From CADCTB01 sp964479465 (GTDB lineage: Bacteria; Actinomycetota; Acidimicrobiia; Acidimicrobiales; AC-14), in assembly GCA_964479465.1 (NCBI GenBank), contig CAYZMG010000002.1, forward strand, positions 1 through 64,000: a stretch of 64,000 nucleotides of DNA. Reading direction: 5' to 3'. Below the pieces are notes generated by a model. That model was not told where the DNA came from. It worked only from the letters and a program-made list of their open reading frames with translations, and ran no database searches. The translations under genes and the position numbers were made by a program. Shown one piece after another: positions 1 to 7,516 of the stretch; the stretch's first letter is position 1, and the number at the start of each line of letters is the position of its first letter.

Positions 1-2
1 GG

Positions 3-794
3 CGGCTCTCCGCGGTGCTTCCTCCCGACGAGGGCGCCCTGGTCGAGCGGGCCCTCATGGCGGCCCGAGACGAGCTGTTCCGCGCCGGCGAGGGCGATCC
101 CGCTCCTTGCACGCTCCCCGACATGCCCTCCAGGCCCGACAGCGTGAGCTGGGCCGATGCCTTCGTGGCTATGGCCGAGCGCTCGCTGGGCGCCGGCGCC
201 GCCCGGCGCCCCCACCACGAGCGCCACATGGTCCTGCTCCATGTCGGTTCCGAGGCCGAGGGGGCCACCGGGGCCCACCTGCACCTGGGCCCGGGCCTGA
301 GCGAGGGCCTGCGCCGCTTCGTGGGCTGCGATGCCCGCATCCGCCCCGTCCTCGAGGCCGGGGGCAAGGCGGTCAGCGTGGGCCGGGCCTTCCGCACCGT
401 GCCCGAGCGCACCCGGATGGTCATCGAGGAGAGAGACCGGGGCTGTCGGGTGCCGGGCTGTGACCGCAGCCGCTGGCTGCATATCCACCATATGCAGCAC
501 TGGGAGGACGGCGGGACGACGGACACCCCGAACCTGCTGGCATTGTGCCGCAAACATCATCGATTGCACCACCTCGGCCATTTGGGCATCAGCGGCAACG
601 CCGATGATCCCGCCGGCGTCGTCTTCACCGACTACCGGGGCTACCGGCTGGACAGCTGCGGTCGGCCCGTGCCACCGCGCCGGCCGGTGGAGGCCGCGGC
701 TCGTGACGTCGGCATCCCGGCCGGGGCGTGGTCGCACCCCAGCGGTGAGCGCCTCGACCCCGGGGCGGTCTCCTTCCACGAGCCCGCGGCCTGA
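3..794 (+). CDS. DUF222/HNH endonuclease domain protein, 5' end outside window
   Basis: The reading frame is open to the window edge, so the N-terminus is missing; the first in-window GTG (position 15) is unlikely to be the true start. The C-terminal half carries an HNH nuclease fold: paired cysteines in GCRVPGCD, then the HIHH cluster, then LLALCRKHHRLHH. This arrangement is typical of the large actinobacterial DUF222-HNH family, usually 400-500 residues, often present in many copies per genome and of uncertain role. Such proteins are predicted metal-dependent nucleases; no substrate can be inferred here. A stem-loop at 826-854 follows the stop. Confidence 0.85.
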   Translation, partial: RLSAVLPPDEGALVERALMAARDELFRAGEGDPAPCTLPDMPSRPDSVSWADAFVAMAERSLGAGAARRPHHERHMVLLHVGSEAEGATGAHLHLGPGLSEGLRRFVGCDARIRPVLEAGGKAVSVGRAFRTVPERTRMVIEERDRGCRVPGCDRSRWLHIHHMQHWEDGGTTDTPNLLALCRKHHRLHHLGHLGISGNADDPAGVVFTDYRGYRLDSCGRPVPPRRPVEAAARDVGIPAGAWSHPSGERLDPGAVSFHEPAA

Positions 795-825
795 CGCGCC
801 AAGCCCAGGCTGCGGGCAAGGTCCG

Positions 826-854
826 GTCCGCCGGCGCCGACGGGGCCGGCGGAC
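826..854 (+). terminator. Probable terminator of the HNH gene
   Basis: A perfect 10-bp stem (826-835 with 845-854, GTCCGCCGGC arm) and 9-base loop lies 32 bases after the HNH stop. No T-tract follows, as is common in GC-rich genomes, so it may be a weak intrinsic terminator or an RNA-stabilising end. Confidence 0.5.
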
Positions 855-1044
855 GGTTCCTGCACGGTGAGTCTTCGATCTCGACGTGGACGGCGGCCAT
901 GCCGGGCGGTGCGTCCCCTCCTCCGGCAGCAAGTCATGGTCGGCCCAGGGCGCCGTCTGAGAAACGGTTGGGCTCGCCTTTCGCTGGTGGACGGAATCAA
1001 GCGTTTCCGCCCGGTGGCGCAGCGCGGAGTCGTAGCATCAGTAC
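855..1044. other. Intergenic stretch, nothing recognised
   Basis: Between the HNH terminator and a doubtful small membrane ORF I see no tRNA, repeat or convincing conserved reading frame. If the small ORF at 1045-1302 is not a gene, the gene-free stretch runs from 855 to 1410. Confidence 0.4.
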
Positions 1045-1302
1045 ATGGGCGTCGTGCGCCGGGTCGACCAACTCCTGCGTCCTCCGGGACACGTTCCTCT
1101 CGGGACACCTCGACAACAGGCCCACCTGGCGCGGTGGTGGCGCTGGTACGGCGTCGCGGCAGCAGTGGCGCTTGTCGCCATCATCATCTCGCTCGTGGTC
1201 GGGGTCGGGGTGAATGTAGCGATGTCGTGTTTACCGATTGCGCTGGGCATCCAGGCTTTGGGGGGCTGGCGAGTCACGCACCCCCCGCCGGAACCGCGCT
1301 GA
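1045..1302 (+). CDS. Possible small membrane protein
   Basis: This 85-residue frame begins with ATG and has a basic N-terminal third. A long hydrophobic stretch from about residue 35 to 70 (GVAAAVALVAIIISLVVGVG and beyond) could form one or two membrane helices, and the tail is Pro-rich. The ribosome-binding site is weak. I recognise no family. The hydrophobic profile and plausible basic-to-hydrophobic order favour a real gene over a shadow, but the evidence is thin. It faces the next membrane gene tail to tail. Confidence 0.35.
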   Translation: MGVVRRVDQLLRPPGHVPLGTPRQQAHLARWWRWYGVAAAVALVAIIISLVVGVGVNVAMSCLPIALGIQALGGWRVTHPPPEPR

Positions 1303-1410
1303 CGTAAGTACGACCGGCAGGAAGTGCCGTTCTCGGTCGGTCGTGGTTCCCTGACTGCAAGACGAAATGTCGCGCCGATGCGGGACATAAGCGGAGGACG
1401 CCGGCGACGG

Positions 1411-1965
1411 TCACGCTGTGGCGTGAGCCGTCGCCGGCAAGTTCCCAAACTGATCGGCGTTCCGGGTCAGGGTGACGATGGCGGCCACGGTGATAAAGGC
1501 CACGACCACGAGCGCAATGCCGCCCGCCGCCGGGTAATCGCCCCACTCGTCTCGCCGGCCGACCTCGGCCTCGATGCCGGCAATCAACACCGGAATGGCG
1601 AGCAGTTGGGCTGCGGCCAGTACTGCGAGCAGCCTGCCGCGACCCGGGCCGGCGGCGACGCCGACGAGCGCGAAGCCGGCGCCGAGGAGCGTCATCCACA
1701 CCGGCAACGCCCATGCCGCTATGAGCGCCACCGCACAGCCCAGGCCACTCACTACCAGACCGGCCATTCGCAGTCGCGGCCGGTTCCCCTCGCGGCTGGC
1801 GACGGCAACGATGAGGACGGTGGACACCGCGCCGAGCAGCAGGGCGACGGTGAACAGGGCGTAGACCACCCCCCAACTGTCACCGCTCTCCATCGTCACC
1901 GTGCTGATCCCGTAACCGGCGACGCCAAGCCAGGCGCAACCCCCGAGGACGCTCACCCTTCGCAT
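1411..1965 (-). CDS. Hypothetical polytopic membrane protein
   Basis: The 184-residue product starts at the ATG at 1965 (MRRVSVLGGCAWLG). I count about five hydrophobic segments: near residues 5-20, 30-55, 65-90, 95-125 and 150-175. Charged residues lie between them, including EVGRRDEWGDYP before the last helix. No family is recognised. It lies 17 bases downstream of the SOD-like secreted protein gene on the same strand, so the two are probably co-transcribed. The in-frame codons upstream of 1965 look like antisense of the neighbouring gene and were excluded. Confidence 0.6.
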   Translation of the reverse strand: MRRVSVLGGCAWLGVAGYGISTVTMESGDSWGVVYALFTVALLLGAVSTVLIVAVASREGNRPRLRMAGLVVSGLGCAVALIAAWALPVWMTLLGAGFALVGVAAGPGRGRLLAVLAAAQLLAIPVLIAGIEAEVGRRDEWGDYPAAGGIALVVVAFITVAAIVTLTRNADQFGNLPATAHATA

Positions 1966-1982
1966 CGTCGTGTTCCGGCCTG

Positions 1983-2501
1983 CTATCCGAGGTCGGCGCA
2001 GGCGATCTTGGGACCGCCCGCGGTGCCCGTTGCGGGCACGACCTGATGGATGACGACCGACTGGGCCTCGGGGCGCGCCACCCAGTCCACGGCACCGAAC
2101 CCCCTGGCCACACCACCCCGGTTCGCGGTGACGCCGGCAAACGGGTCGCCCGACGACGAGAACCACAGCTCGTTCGGCGGTGCACCGACGCCGGCCGGCT
2201 CATCCTTGTAATGAGACCCGCCGGCCCCAAGGCTGCAGGGCTGGTTGTGAAGGTGGGCGGCATACACCAGCCCGGGATCGAGGCCCCAGAGGACGACCCT
2301 CCCCGACGTACCGTCCCACGTGCGCTGCAGGACGGCGACACCATCGACATCGAGGCCGAGGCCGTCCCCTGCGGGAAGGGTGACGAACCGACCGACGTTC
2401 GTCGCCGCCTCGGCCGGNNNNNNNNNNACCGTGGCCAGCGCCCCGACGGCGAGAAGGGACTTCCTGACCCGCCCCGCGGGCCGGACTCCGTACTTGCTCA
2501 T
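1983..2501 (-). CDS. Secreted Cu/Zn superoxide dismutase-like protein, interrupted by assembly gap
   Basis: The product is about 172 residues with a basic N-terminus, hydrophobic core and an alanine-rich cleavage region (PAEAAT), so it should be exported. The mature part contains AAHLHNQPC and later NELWFSS and SVVIHQ. These resemble the metal-site and Greek-key layout of CHRD or Cu/Zn SOD-like exported proteins. The full set of copper ligands is not evident, so enzymatic activity is uncertain. Ten N (2418-2427) fall inside the signal-peptide region; the frame is continuous if the gap length leaves remainder 1 on division by 3. The gene is divergent from the ECF sigma operon. Confidence 0.65.
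   Translation of the reverse strand: MSKYGVRPAGRVRKSLLAVGALATXXXXPAEAATNVGRFVTLPAGDGLGLDVDGVAVLQRTWDGTSGRVVLWGLDPGLVYAAHLHNQPCSLGAGGSHYKDEPAGVGAPPNELWFSSSGDPFAGVTANRGGVARGFGAVDWVARPEAQSVVIHQVVPATGTAGGPKIACADLG
2418..2427. other. Assembly gap (10 N)
   Basis: Ten undetermined bases lie in the signal-peptide region of the SOD-like gene, in extremely GC-rich context. The length is probably a placeholder. Confidence 0.95.
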
Positions 2502-2554
2502 GTCGCTCTCCTTGTCGCAGCGGCGGTTCCGCCACGAATGCCCCTACAGACGCA

Positions 2555-2574
2555 TCACCCGTCGCCGCGGGTGA
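2555..2574. promoter_or_regulatory. Inverted repeat, possible operator in divergent promoter region
   Basis: TCACCCG and its exact complement CGGGTGA are separated by six bases between the SOD-like gene and the ECF sigma operon. The same TCACCCG half-site recurs at 2678-2690 in a tighter palindrome. The shared half-site suggests a regulator-binding site; the GC-rich background makes chance possible. Confidence 0.4.
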
Positions 2575-2624
2575 CGCCGGCGGGAGGGTCGGCGAAGAAA
2601 TCTCCTCAGCCGTAGGCTCCGCAC

Positions 2625-3302
2625 GTGACGGCGCCTTCCATCGGCGAACGTATCGCCGAGGCTTTGCGCGACGCGTGTCACCCGCGGGTGCCCCTCAACA
2701 CGTCTGTCTGCCCGATGGCCCTGGGCGCGCTGAGCTGGATGGTGGAAGTCCCCGCCCTCCTCGGCGTCCCGGCACTTCCGCTGCCGGCGGTGGCAACCAC
2801 CGACATCGACCGGATGCTCGTGGACCTCTTCGAGCGCGAGGGCCGGTCGCTGGTGCGCCTGGCCCGGCTGTTCGTGGACGATCGAAACGCAGCCGAGGAT
2901 CTGGTGCAGGAGGCCTTCATCCGCTTGGCTCGGTCGGCCAGCCGGATCAAGGACGACGCCAAGGCCGCTGCCTACCTACGGTCGATCGTGCTCAACCTGG
3001 CCCGGGACCACAACCGCCGTGGACTGGTGTCCCTCCGCCACCGCCTACCCCTCGACGACGAGCGGGCCCAGGAAGTCGACGAGCTCGTGCTGCGCGAGGA
3101 CCAGCGCCAGATCCTCGAAGCGTTGCGCGATCTTCCCCACCGCCAGCGCGACTGCCTCGTGCTGCGGTACTACCAGGAGCTCGGCATCGACGACATCGCG
3201 GAGACGCTCTCCATCTCCCGCAACTCGGTCAAGACCCATCTTCAGCGGGGCCTGGCGGCCATGGAGTCACGCCTGGGCGACCTACGGACGGGATCAGGAT
3301 GA
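2625..3302 (+). CDS. ECF-type RNA polymerase sigma factor
   Basis: This is a sigma-70 family extracytoplasmic-function factor that redirects RNA polymerase to a stress or envelope regulon. Region 2 begins near LFEREGRSLVRLARLFVDD and includes DLVQEAFIRL; region 4 includes LPHRQRDCLVLRYYQ and the helix-turn-helix around IAETLSISRNSVKTHLQRGL. The longest frame (GTG at 2625) gives 225 residues with about 60 non-conserved residues in front. ATG codons at 2715 or 2814 give the more usual 160-195 residues, and a palindrome sits between 2625 and 2715. The stop overlaps the next start (ATGA), so it is translationally coupled to two membrane proteins that probably control or serve it. Confidence 0.85.
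   Translation: MTAPSIGERIAEALRDACHPRVPLNTSVCPMALGALSWMVEVPALLGVPALPLPAVATTDIDRMLVDLFEREGRSLVRLARLFVDDRNAAEDLVQEAFIRLARSASRIKDDAKAAAYLRSIVLNLARDHNRRGLVSLRHRLPLDDERAQEVDELVLREDQRQILEALRDLPHRQRDCLVLRYYQELGIDDIAETLSISRNSVKTHLQRGLAAMESRLGDLRTGSG
2678..2690. promoter_or_regulatory. Second TCACCCG palindrome
   Basis: CACCCGCGGGTG is a perfect 12-bp palindrome (2679-2690), and the preceding T restores the TCACCCG half-site seen at 2555. It lies inside the longest possible sigma reading frame, which would make sense if the sigma gene really starts further downstream, at 2715 or 2814. Confidence 0.35.
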
Positions 3303-3937
3303 GCGTGCTCGAAGAGCGTCTTCACGATGCCTTGCTGCACGGGGCCCACGCCCTCGACGAGAGCGGCGACCTCTTCGCCCGCGTTCGCCTCAGCATCGAA
3401 GACGACCGTCGAATCCGACGCCAGCACCGACGCATGGCCGGGGTAGGGGCGTGCGTCGCCGGCGCCGTCGCCGCACTGGTCTTCGCCTTCACCGACAATC
3501 GACAAGGAGAGTTGCTCATGGACTGGTGGGTTCTCGAACTGTTCACCAACGTCCTGCTCGTCGCGGTCGCCCTGTGGCTGGGACCGCTCATCAAGCGGTT
3601 CGGCAAGAGCTATGCGGCCGACGTCTTCCGGGCCAATCCCCGGACCGGCAAGAGCTTCATCGTCCTCACCGACATCGCGTACTACCTGATCTTCTTCTCC
3701 TACGTGTTGTTCACCATGAGCTTCCAGCTCAAGGGTGGTTGGGGCCAGACCGTGGGCGGGTCACAGCTCCAGCACGAGGTCGCCCGTATCGGCGGGATCC
3801 TGCTGATCCTCGGCGTGCTCCACGGCCTGAACCTCATCGCCCTGCCGGTCATGGGACGGCTGCTCACCATGAACCGTCGCCTGGACGAGGAGACACCGGC
3901 CACGCCGCCGGCACCTCCGCCGGCGCCCGTGCCGTGA
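3299..3937 (+). CDS. Membrane protein coupled to the sigma factor
   Basis: The 212-residue product has a charged cytosolic N-terminus of about 45 residues (MSVLEERLHDALLHGAH...), then about four membrane helices near residues 47-65, 76-100, 120-145 and 160-185. The tail is Pro/Ala-rich. The N-terminus resembles the short cytosolic segments that precede the first helix in actinobacterial anti-sigma-like proteins, but no zinc-binding anti-sigma motif is present. ATGA overlap with the sigma gene and GTGA overlap with the next gene show one operon. A role in sensing or restraining the sigma factor is inference. Confidence 0.65.
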   Translation: MSVLEERLHDALLHGAHALDESGDLFARVRLSIEDDRRIRRQHRRMAGVGACVAGAVAALVFAFTDNRQGELLMDWWVLELFTNVLLVAVALWLGPLIKRFGKSYAADVFRANPRTGKSFIVLTDIAYYLIFFSYVLFTMSFQLKGGWGQTVGGSQLQHEVARIGGILLILGVLHGLNLIALPVMGRLLTMNRRLDEETPATPPAPPPAPVP

Positions 3938-5136
3938 TCCTGCTCATTCTCGCCGTCCTGGTGCTGATCGCGCTGGGTGGTGCGGGCCTTCTCGGCATCG
4001 GCATCCTCAGTGACGACAGCCGGGGAGAACGCACGGGGTTCCTCGCCGTGCTCTCCGCTCCCCTGATCCTGCTCATAGGCGCCGTCCTGCTGGCGGTCCT
4101 CGTCCTCGGCGTGGGCGGACGGCAGTCGGGTGACCACGAGCCGGCCGCCGAACCGGCCACCACCGTGGCGGCCCGGCCGACCCCAGGGACTCAGGCACCG
4201 CCAGCCGCACGGGTGCAGGGTGGAAGGACCATCCCGGTGGTCGTGATGCACGCCGCGGACACGGACCGCTTCCTGCCCTACCAGCCGGTGAGCGGGCTTG
4301 TCCCCGACGCGGTGGTGCGGGTGCAGGTCGACGGCTTCGACTGGCACGAGCGGGGCACAGTCCGGCAGTGCGTCGTCGAGCTCGGCCACCAGACGGCGTG
4401 CGGCGAGCCCTTCCCGGTCCAGTTCGACGGTGACGGAAGGGCCGATTTCCAGTTCGCTGTCCGCGGCGACATCGCCGCCGGCGCCTGCCGGATCGGTCAG
4501 CCCACATGCCTCCTGCGCGTGGCCGGCGAATCGGGCGACCGCCAGGTGTCGGTGCAGACCGTGCTGGTCGACGTGCTCACGCCGGGCCAAGTGCGGATCG
4601 AGCCCGGCGGGCCACTGGCCGACGGCCAGATCGTCGACGTCATCGTGTCGGGGTTCCCACCCGGAGCGACGGCCAGCGCCGTCCTCTGTGCCCCTCCGGA
4701 GCTTTACGACGCCCGGCGCTGCGGGCTGCCCGACCCGACCTCCACGTTTGCCATCGACCCCGGCGGCGTGGGGAGGACCACGCTGACGGTGGCCGCCGGG
4801 CGACTCGGCTCTGAGGCCGCCCTCTGCGGCCCCCGGCGGGTATGCGGCGTGGCGGTCGTGGTCGGTGGGGGGTTCGTCGCCGCGCCGGTGACGCCCGTGC
4901 GGTTCTCCCTCGGGCCGGGGGTGGCGTACGACGGCGGTCGGGTCCTCTTGGGCGTCGTGGCGGCGTTGGCGCTGATCGCAGCCGCCCTCGTCATCGCCCG
5001 GCGGACGGACTGGACGAAGCCCACCGAGGCGGCGACCCCAGAACTCGACAGCTCCGATCTCCGGACCGGGCAGAGCCTCGACGACCTTTTCGGCACTGAG
5101 GAGCAGCTGGACGAGCGTGACCCCATTCTCTGGTGA
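3934..5136 (+). CDS. Membrane-anchored protein with neocarzinostatin/Ig-like extracellular repeats
   Basis: This 400-residue protein opens with two hydrophobic segments in the first 65 residues and a Pro/Ala-rich linker. Two extracellular beta-rich modules follow: one with paired cysteines in VRQCVVELGHQTACGEPF and GACRIGQPTCLLRV, and a second around VSGFPPGATASAVLCAPPE. A C-terminal helix (VLLGVVAALALIAAALVIA) precedes an acidic cytosolic tail. The cysteine pairing and phrases like 'V-x-GF' recall neocarzinostatin-family Ig-like folds common on actinobacterial surfaces. It is the last gene of the ECF operon, so it is probably an envelope component made under, or sensed by, that system. Confidence 0.6.
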   Translation: MILLILAVLVLIALGGAGLLGIGILSDDSRGERTGFLAVLSAPLILLIGAVLLAVLVLGVGGRQSGDHEPAAEPATTVAARPTPGTQAPPAARVQGGRTIPVVVMHAADTDRFLPYQPVSGLVPDAVVRVQVDGFDWHERGTVRQCVVELGHQTACGEPFPVQFDGDGRADFQFAVRGDIAAGACRIGQPTCLLRVAGESGDRQVSVQTVLVDVLTPGQVRIEPGGPLADGQIVDVIVSGFPPGATASAVLCAPPELYDARRCGLPDPTSTFAIDPGGVGRTTLTVAAGRLGSEAALCGPRRVCGVAVVVGGGFVAAPVTPVRFSLGPGVAYDGGRVLLGVVAALALIAAALVIARRTDWTKPTEAATPELDSSDLRTGQSLDDLFGTEEQLDERDPILW

Positions 5137-5164
5137 CCACGGTGTTGCGATTCGAACTCACTAG

Positions 5165-5183
5165 CTGACCCGCACGGGGTCAG
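5165..5183. terminator. Bidirectional terminator
   Basis: CTGACCC (5165-5171) pairs perfectly with GGGTCAG (5177-5183) across a 5-base loop. It lies between two convergent genes, the ECF operon end at 5136 and the redoxin end at 5201, so it may serve both. Confidence 0.6.
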
Positions 5184-5200
5184 TCGGTGTGCTTGCTCGT

Positions 5201-5659
5201 TCAGCCGGGGCGGAAGGGCCGGAGGCCGTCGTCGGGTGTCGAGAGCGGCTCGCTCAGGCCGAGGTCGGCGGCCAAGGCGTTCCACGCGTCGCGGTTCCAG
5301 CCGGCGAGGGCCTGCTGGATCTCGCCGTCGTCGCCGACGAGGAACATGCTGGGGACGGCCTCCAGGCCGTAGGCGGCGGACACCGAATACGGTGCCCCCT
5401 GGCTCAGCGCCGGCACCCGCTGGTTGTTGGCCTCGTTGTACGCGGTGATCGCCGCCGGCGGGTCCTCGCCGATGGCGATGACACGGGCGCCGCCTTCGGA
5501 AAGCTTGGTCAGCATGGGGGCGACCATCTTGCAGACCGGGCAGCTGGTCTTGAAGAACGCGAGGACCGTCAGGCCCTCGGTCCACGGGTCGGTGACCTCG
5601 TCGCCGCCTTCGACGGCGGGGAGGGTGAACGATGGGGCCTTGTCACCAACGCTGAGCAT
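5201..5659 (-). CDS. Thioredoxin-fold peroxiredoxin/TlpA-like protein
   Basis: The 152-residue product begins at ATG 5659 (MLSVGDKAPSF), the classic AhpC/TlpA redoxin opening. The redox motif is CPVC at residues 40-43, and a cis-proline region occurs in LEAVPSMFLVGDDG. No signal peptide is visible, so it should act in the cytosol as a thiol-disulfide oxidoreductase or bacterioredoxin. It is transcribed alone, divergent from the DUF3105 gene with about 40 bases between starts. The in-frame extension upstream of 5659 is Pro/Arg-rich antisense sequence of the neighbour and was excluded. Confidence 0.85.
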   Translation of the reverse strand: MLSVGDKAPSFTLPAVEGGDEVTDPWTEGLTVLAFFKTSCPVCKMVAPMLTKLSEGGARVIAIGEDPPAAITAYNEANNQRVPALSQGAPYSVSAAYGLEAVPSMFLVGDDGEIQQALAGWNRDAWNALAADLGLSEPLSTPDDGLRPFRPG

Positions 5660-5700
5660 GACACCGATGGTAGGTGAAGGGAGCAGTACCCTCTGCGCAC

Positions 5701-6495
5701 ATGGCCTCCAAGAAGAAGCGGACACCGCCGCGCCCCAAGTCAGGGTCCCGGCCGCCCGCCAAGCGCCCCGGGCAGCCCGGCGCCGGCCAACGGCCGGCGG
5801 CGGCCGGCCAGGCAAAGGCGCCGGCGGCGGCAACCGGCGCGGCCAAGGCCGCGCCCGCATCCAAGCCGGCCCCCAAGGCGCCCCGCGAGCGCACCGGACC
5901 GACCCGCGCCGAGCGCCTGGCCGCGGCCGAGGCCGCCCGCCGGCGCAAAGCCGCCCGCAACCGGGCCCTCATCGCCGGCGGGCTGGTCGCCGTGCTCGCC
6001 CTGCTGACCATCACGATCATCAACAGCCGGCGCTCGAACCAGCGGATCGTCTCGGCCCTGGAGTCCAGCGGCAACTGCGAGTACGACACCCGTAATGACT
6101 CCGACCGCGGCCTCGGCAACAACCACGTCAACGGGGACGTCGTCTACGAGGTCAACCCGCCCTCCGGTGGCAACCACAACCCCTCTCCGTCCCCGCCCGG
6201 CATCTTCACCGTCGACAACACCCCGCCCGACGCCCAGATCGTGCACTCGCTGGAGCACGGCTATGTGACCATCTGGCACCGGCCCGACGTGGACACGGCC
6301 ACCCTCGACGGCCTGAAGGGCGTCTTTGACAAGTACCCACGAGACGTCCTGCTGGTGCCGAGGGCGTCGCTGGAGCAGCCGGTCGCCGCCACCGCCTGGC
6401 ACCGCCGGCTCCTGTGCGAGCGGTCCGACACCGAGGCGTTGGAGCGGTTCGTCAAGGAGTACCGCAACAAGGGCCCGGAGAAAATCGAACACTGA
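5701..6495 (+). CDS. DUF3105 membrane-anchored protein
   Basis: The product has 264 residues from the ATG at 5701. It has a Lys/Pro/Ala-rich cytosolic N-terminus of about 85 residues, one membrane helix (ALIAGGLVAVLALLTITII) and an extracytoplasmic DUF3105 domain. That domain shows HVNGDVVYEVNPPSGGNH and IVHSLEHGYVTIWHRP, with several conserved histidines that suggest metal binding. The function of the family is unknown. The next gene (L,D-transpeptidase) starts 20 bases later on the same strand, hinting at a shared envelope role. Confidence 0.8.
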   Translation: MASKKKRTPPRPKSGSRPPAKRPGQPGAGQRPAAAGQAKAPAAATGAAKAAPASKPAPKAPRERTGPTRAERLAAAEAARRRKAARNRALIAGGLVAVLALLTITIINSRRSNQRIVSALESSGNCEYDTRNDSDRGLGNNHVNGDVVYEVNPPSGGNHNPSPSPPGIFTVDNTPPDAQIVHSLEHGYVTIWHRPDVDTATLDGLKGVFDKYPRDVLLVPRASLEQPVAATAWHRRLLCERSDTEALERFVKEYRNKGPEKIEH

Positions 6496-6515
6496 TCCGT
6501 GGGAAGCTGACGCCG

Positions 6516-7502
6516 ATGGACGGGATACGACGACGGGTGTGGGTAGTTTCGGCGGTCCTCGTCTGCCTGGTGGCGGCGGGCTGCTCCGACAACGGCCCGA
6601 GCGAGATGGAGAGAACGGCGGCGTCGATCGTGGCTGCGGTGTCGGCCACCACCGCTCCGACCACCACCATCGAGCGGCCGAGCACGACCACGCCGGCCAC
6701 GACGCCGGCGACGACATCGGCGCCCACCCGGGTCACGACGGCCGGCGCTCCCGCAGCGCCGCCCCCCGGTCTCGGCACCGGCGCCCGCGGCCCCGAGGTG
6801 GCCGCCCTGGAGCAGCGCCTCCAGGCCCTGCTCTACGACGTGGGCAAGGTCGACGATCTTTACGACCAGAACACCGCCTACGGCGTCATGGCCTTCCAGA
6901 AGGTCCACGGAATGGCCCGCACCGGTCGGGCCACCGACGACGTCATCGCTGCGGTGGCGACGGCCACGCAGCCCCCGCCCCTCGTCCCCGACGGCGGCGA
7001 GAACCGGGTGGAGATCGACATTCCCCGCCAGGTCTTGTTCCTCTACAAGTCGAACACACTTCAGAAGATCGTCACCATCTCCAGTGGGAACAACCAGCGC
7101 TTCTGCTCGGAGGGCTGGTGCCGGCGAGCGGTGACCCCCGGCGGCTCCTTCGGCTTCTACCGCCAGGGCCGGGGGTGGGAGACAGGCCCACTCGGCTCGC
7201 TCTACAACCCCATCTACTTCAACGGCGGCATCGCCGTCCACGGGTCACGCTCGGTGCCGGCGCAGCCGGCGTCGCACGGTTGCATCCGCATCCCGATGGG
7301 CGTGGCCGAGTGGTTCCCGAGCGCGGTGCACATCGGCATGCCGGTCCACGTGGTCGGCGTCGACGGCCAGCCCCCGAGGCCGGCGGCGCCGGCGACCACG
7401 CCGGTCACCCAGCCCGAAGCCCCGATCATCACCCCGCCGCCGGCGCCGCCCACCACCGTCGGCCTGCTCGACGCACTACTGAAGCCGCCCACCAGCCCGT
7501 AG
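6516..7502 (+). CDS. L,D-transpeptidase lipoprotein with peptidoglycan-binding domain
   Basis: The 328-residue protein has a lipoprotein signal ending in LVAAGC (Cys23) and a Thr/Pro-rich linker. A PG_binding_1 domain follows at about 90-150 (GPEVAALEQRLQALLYDVG), then a YkuD catalytic domain. The active-site signature HGSRSVPAQPASHGCIRIP includes the nucleophilic cysteine. The enzyme should form 3-3 cross-links or attach proteins to peptidoglycan outside the membrane. A close paralogue lies at 12942-13940 with the same architecture. The start at ATG 6516 was chosen because it gives a proper lipoprotein signal. Confidence 0.9.
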   Translation: MDGIRRRVWVVSAVLVCLVAAGCSDNGPSEMERTAASIVAAVSATTAPTTTIERPSTTTPATTPATTSAPTRVTTAGAPAAPPPGLGTGARGPEVAALEQRLQALLYDVGKVDDLYDQNTAYGVMAFQKVHGMARTGRATDDVIAAVATATQPPPLVPDGGENRVEIDIPRQVLFLYKSNTLQKIVTISSGNNQRFCSEGWCRRAVTPGGSFGFYRQGRGWETGPLGSLYNPIYFNGGIAVHGSRSVPAQPASHGCIRIPMGVAEWFPSAVHIGMPVHVVGVDGQPPRPAAPATTPVTQPEAPIITPPPAPPTTVGLLDALLKPPTSP

Positions 7503-7516
7503 GTCGCCCGGGCGGC

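Noticed and set aside
5145..5185. GATTCGAAC resembling a T-loop of a minus-strand tRNA
   Set aside because: The flanking bases do not form a T-stem and no anticodon or acceptor arm can be built; the nearby stem is better read as a terminator.
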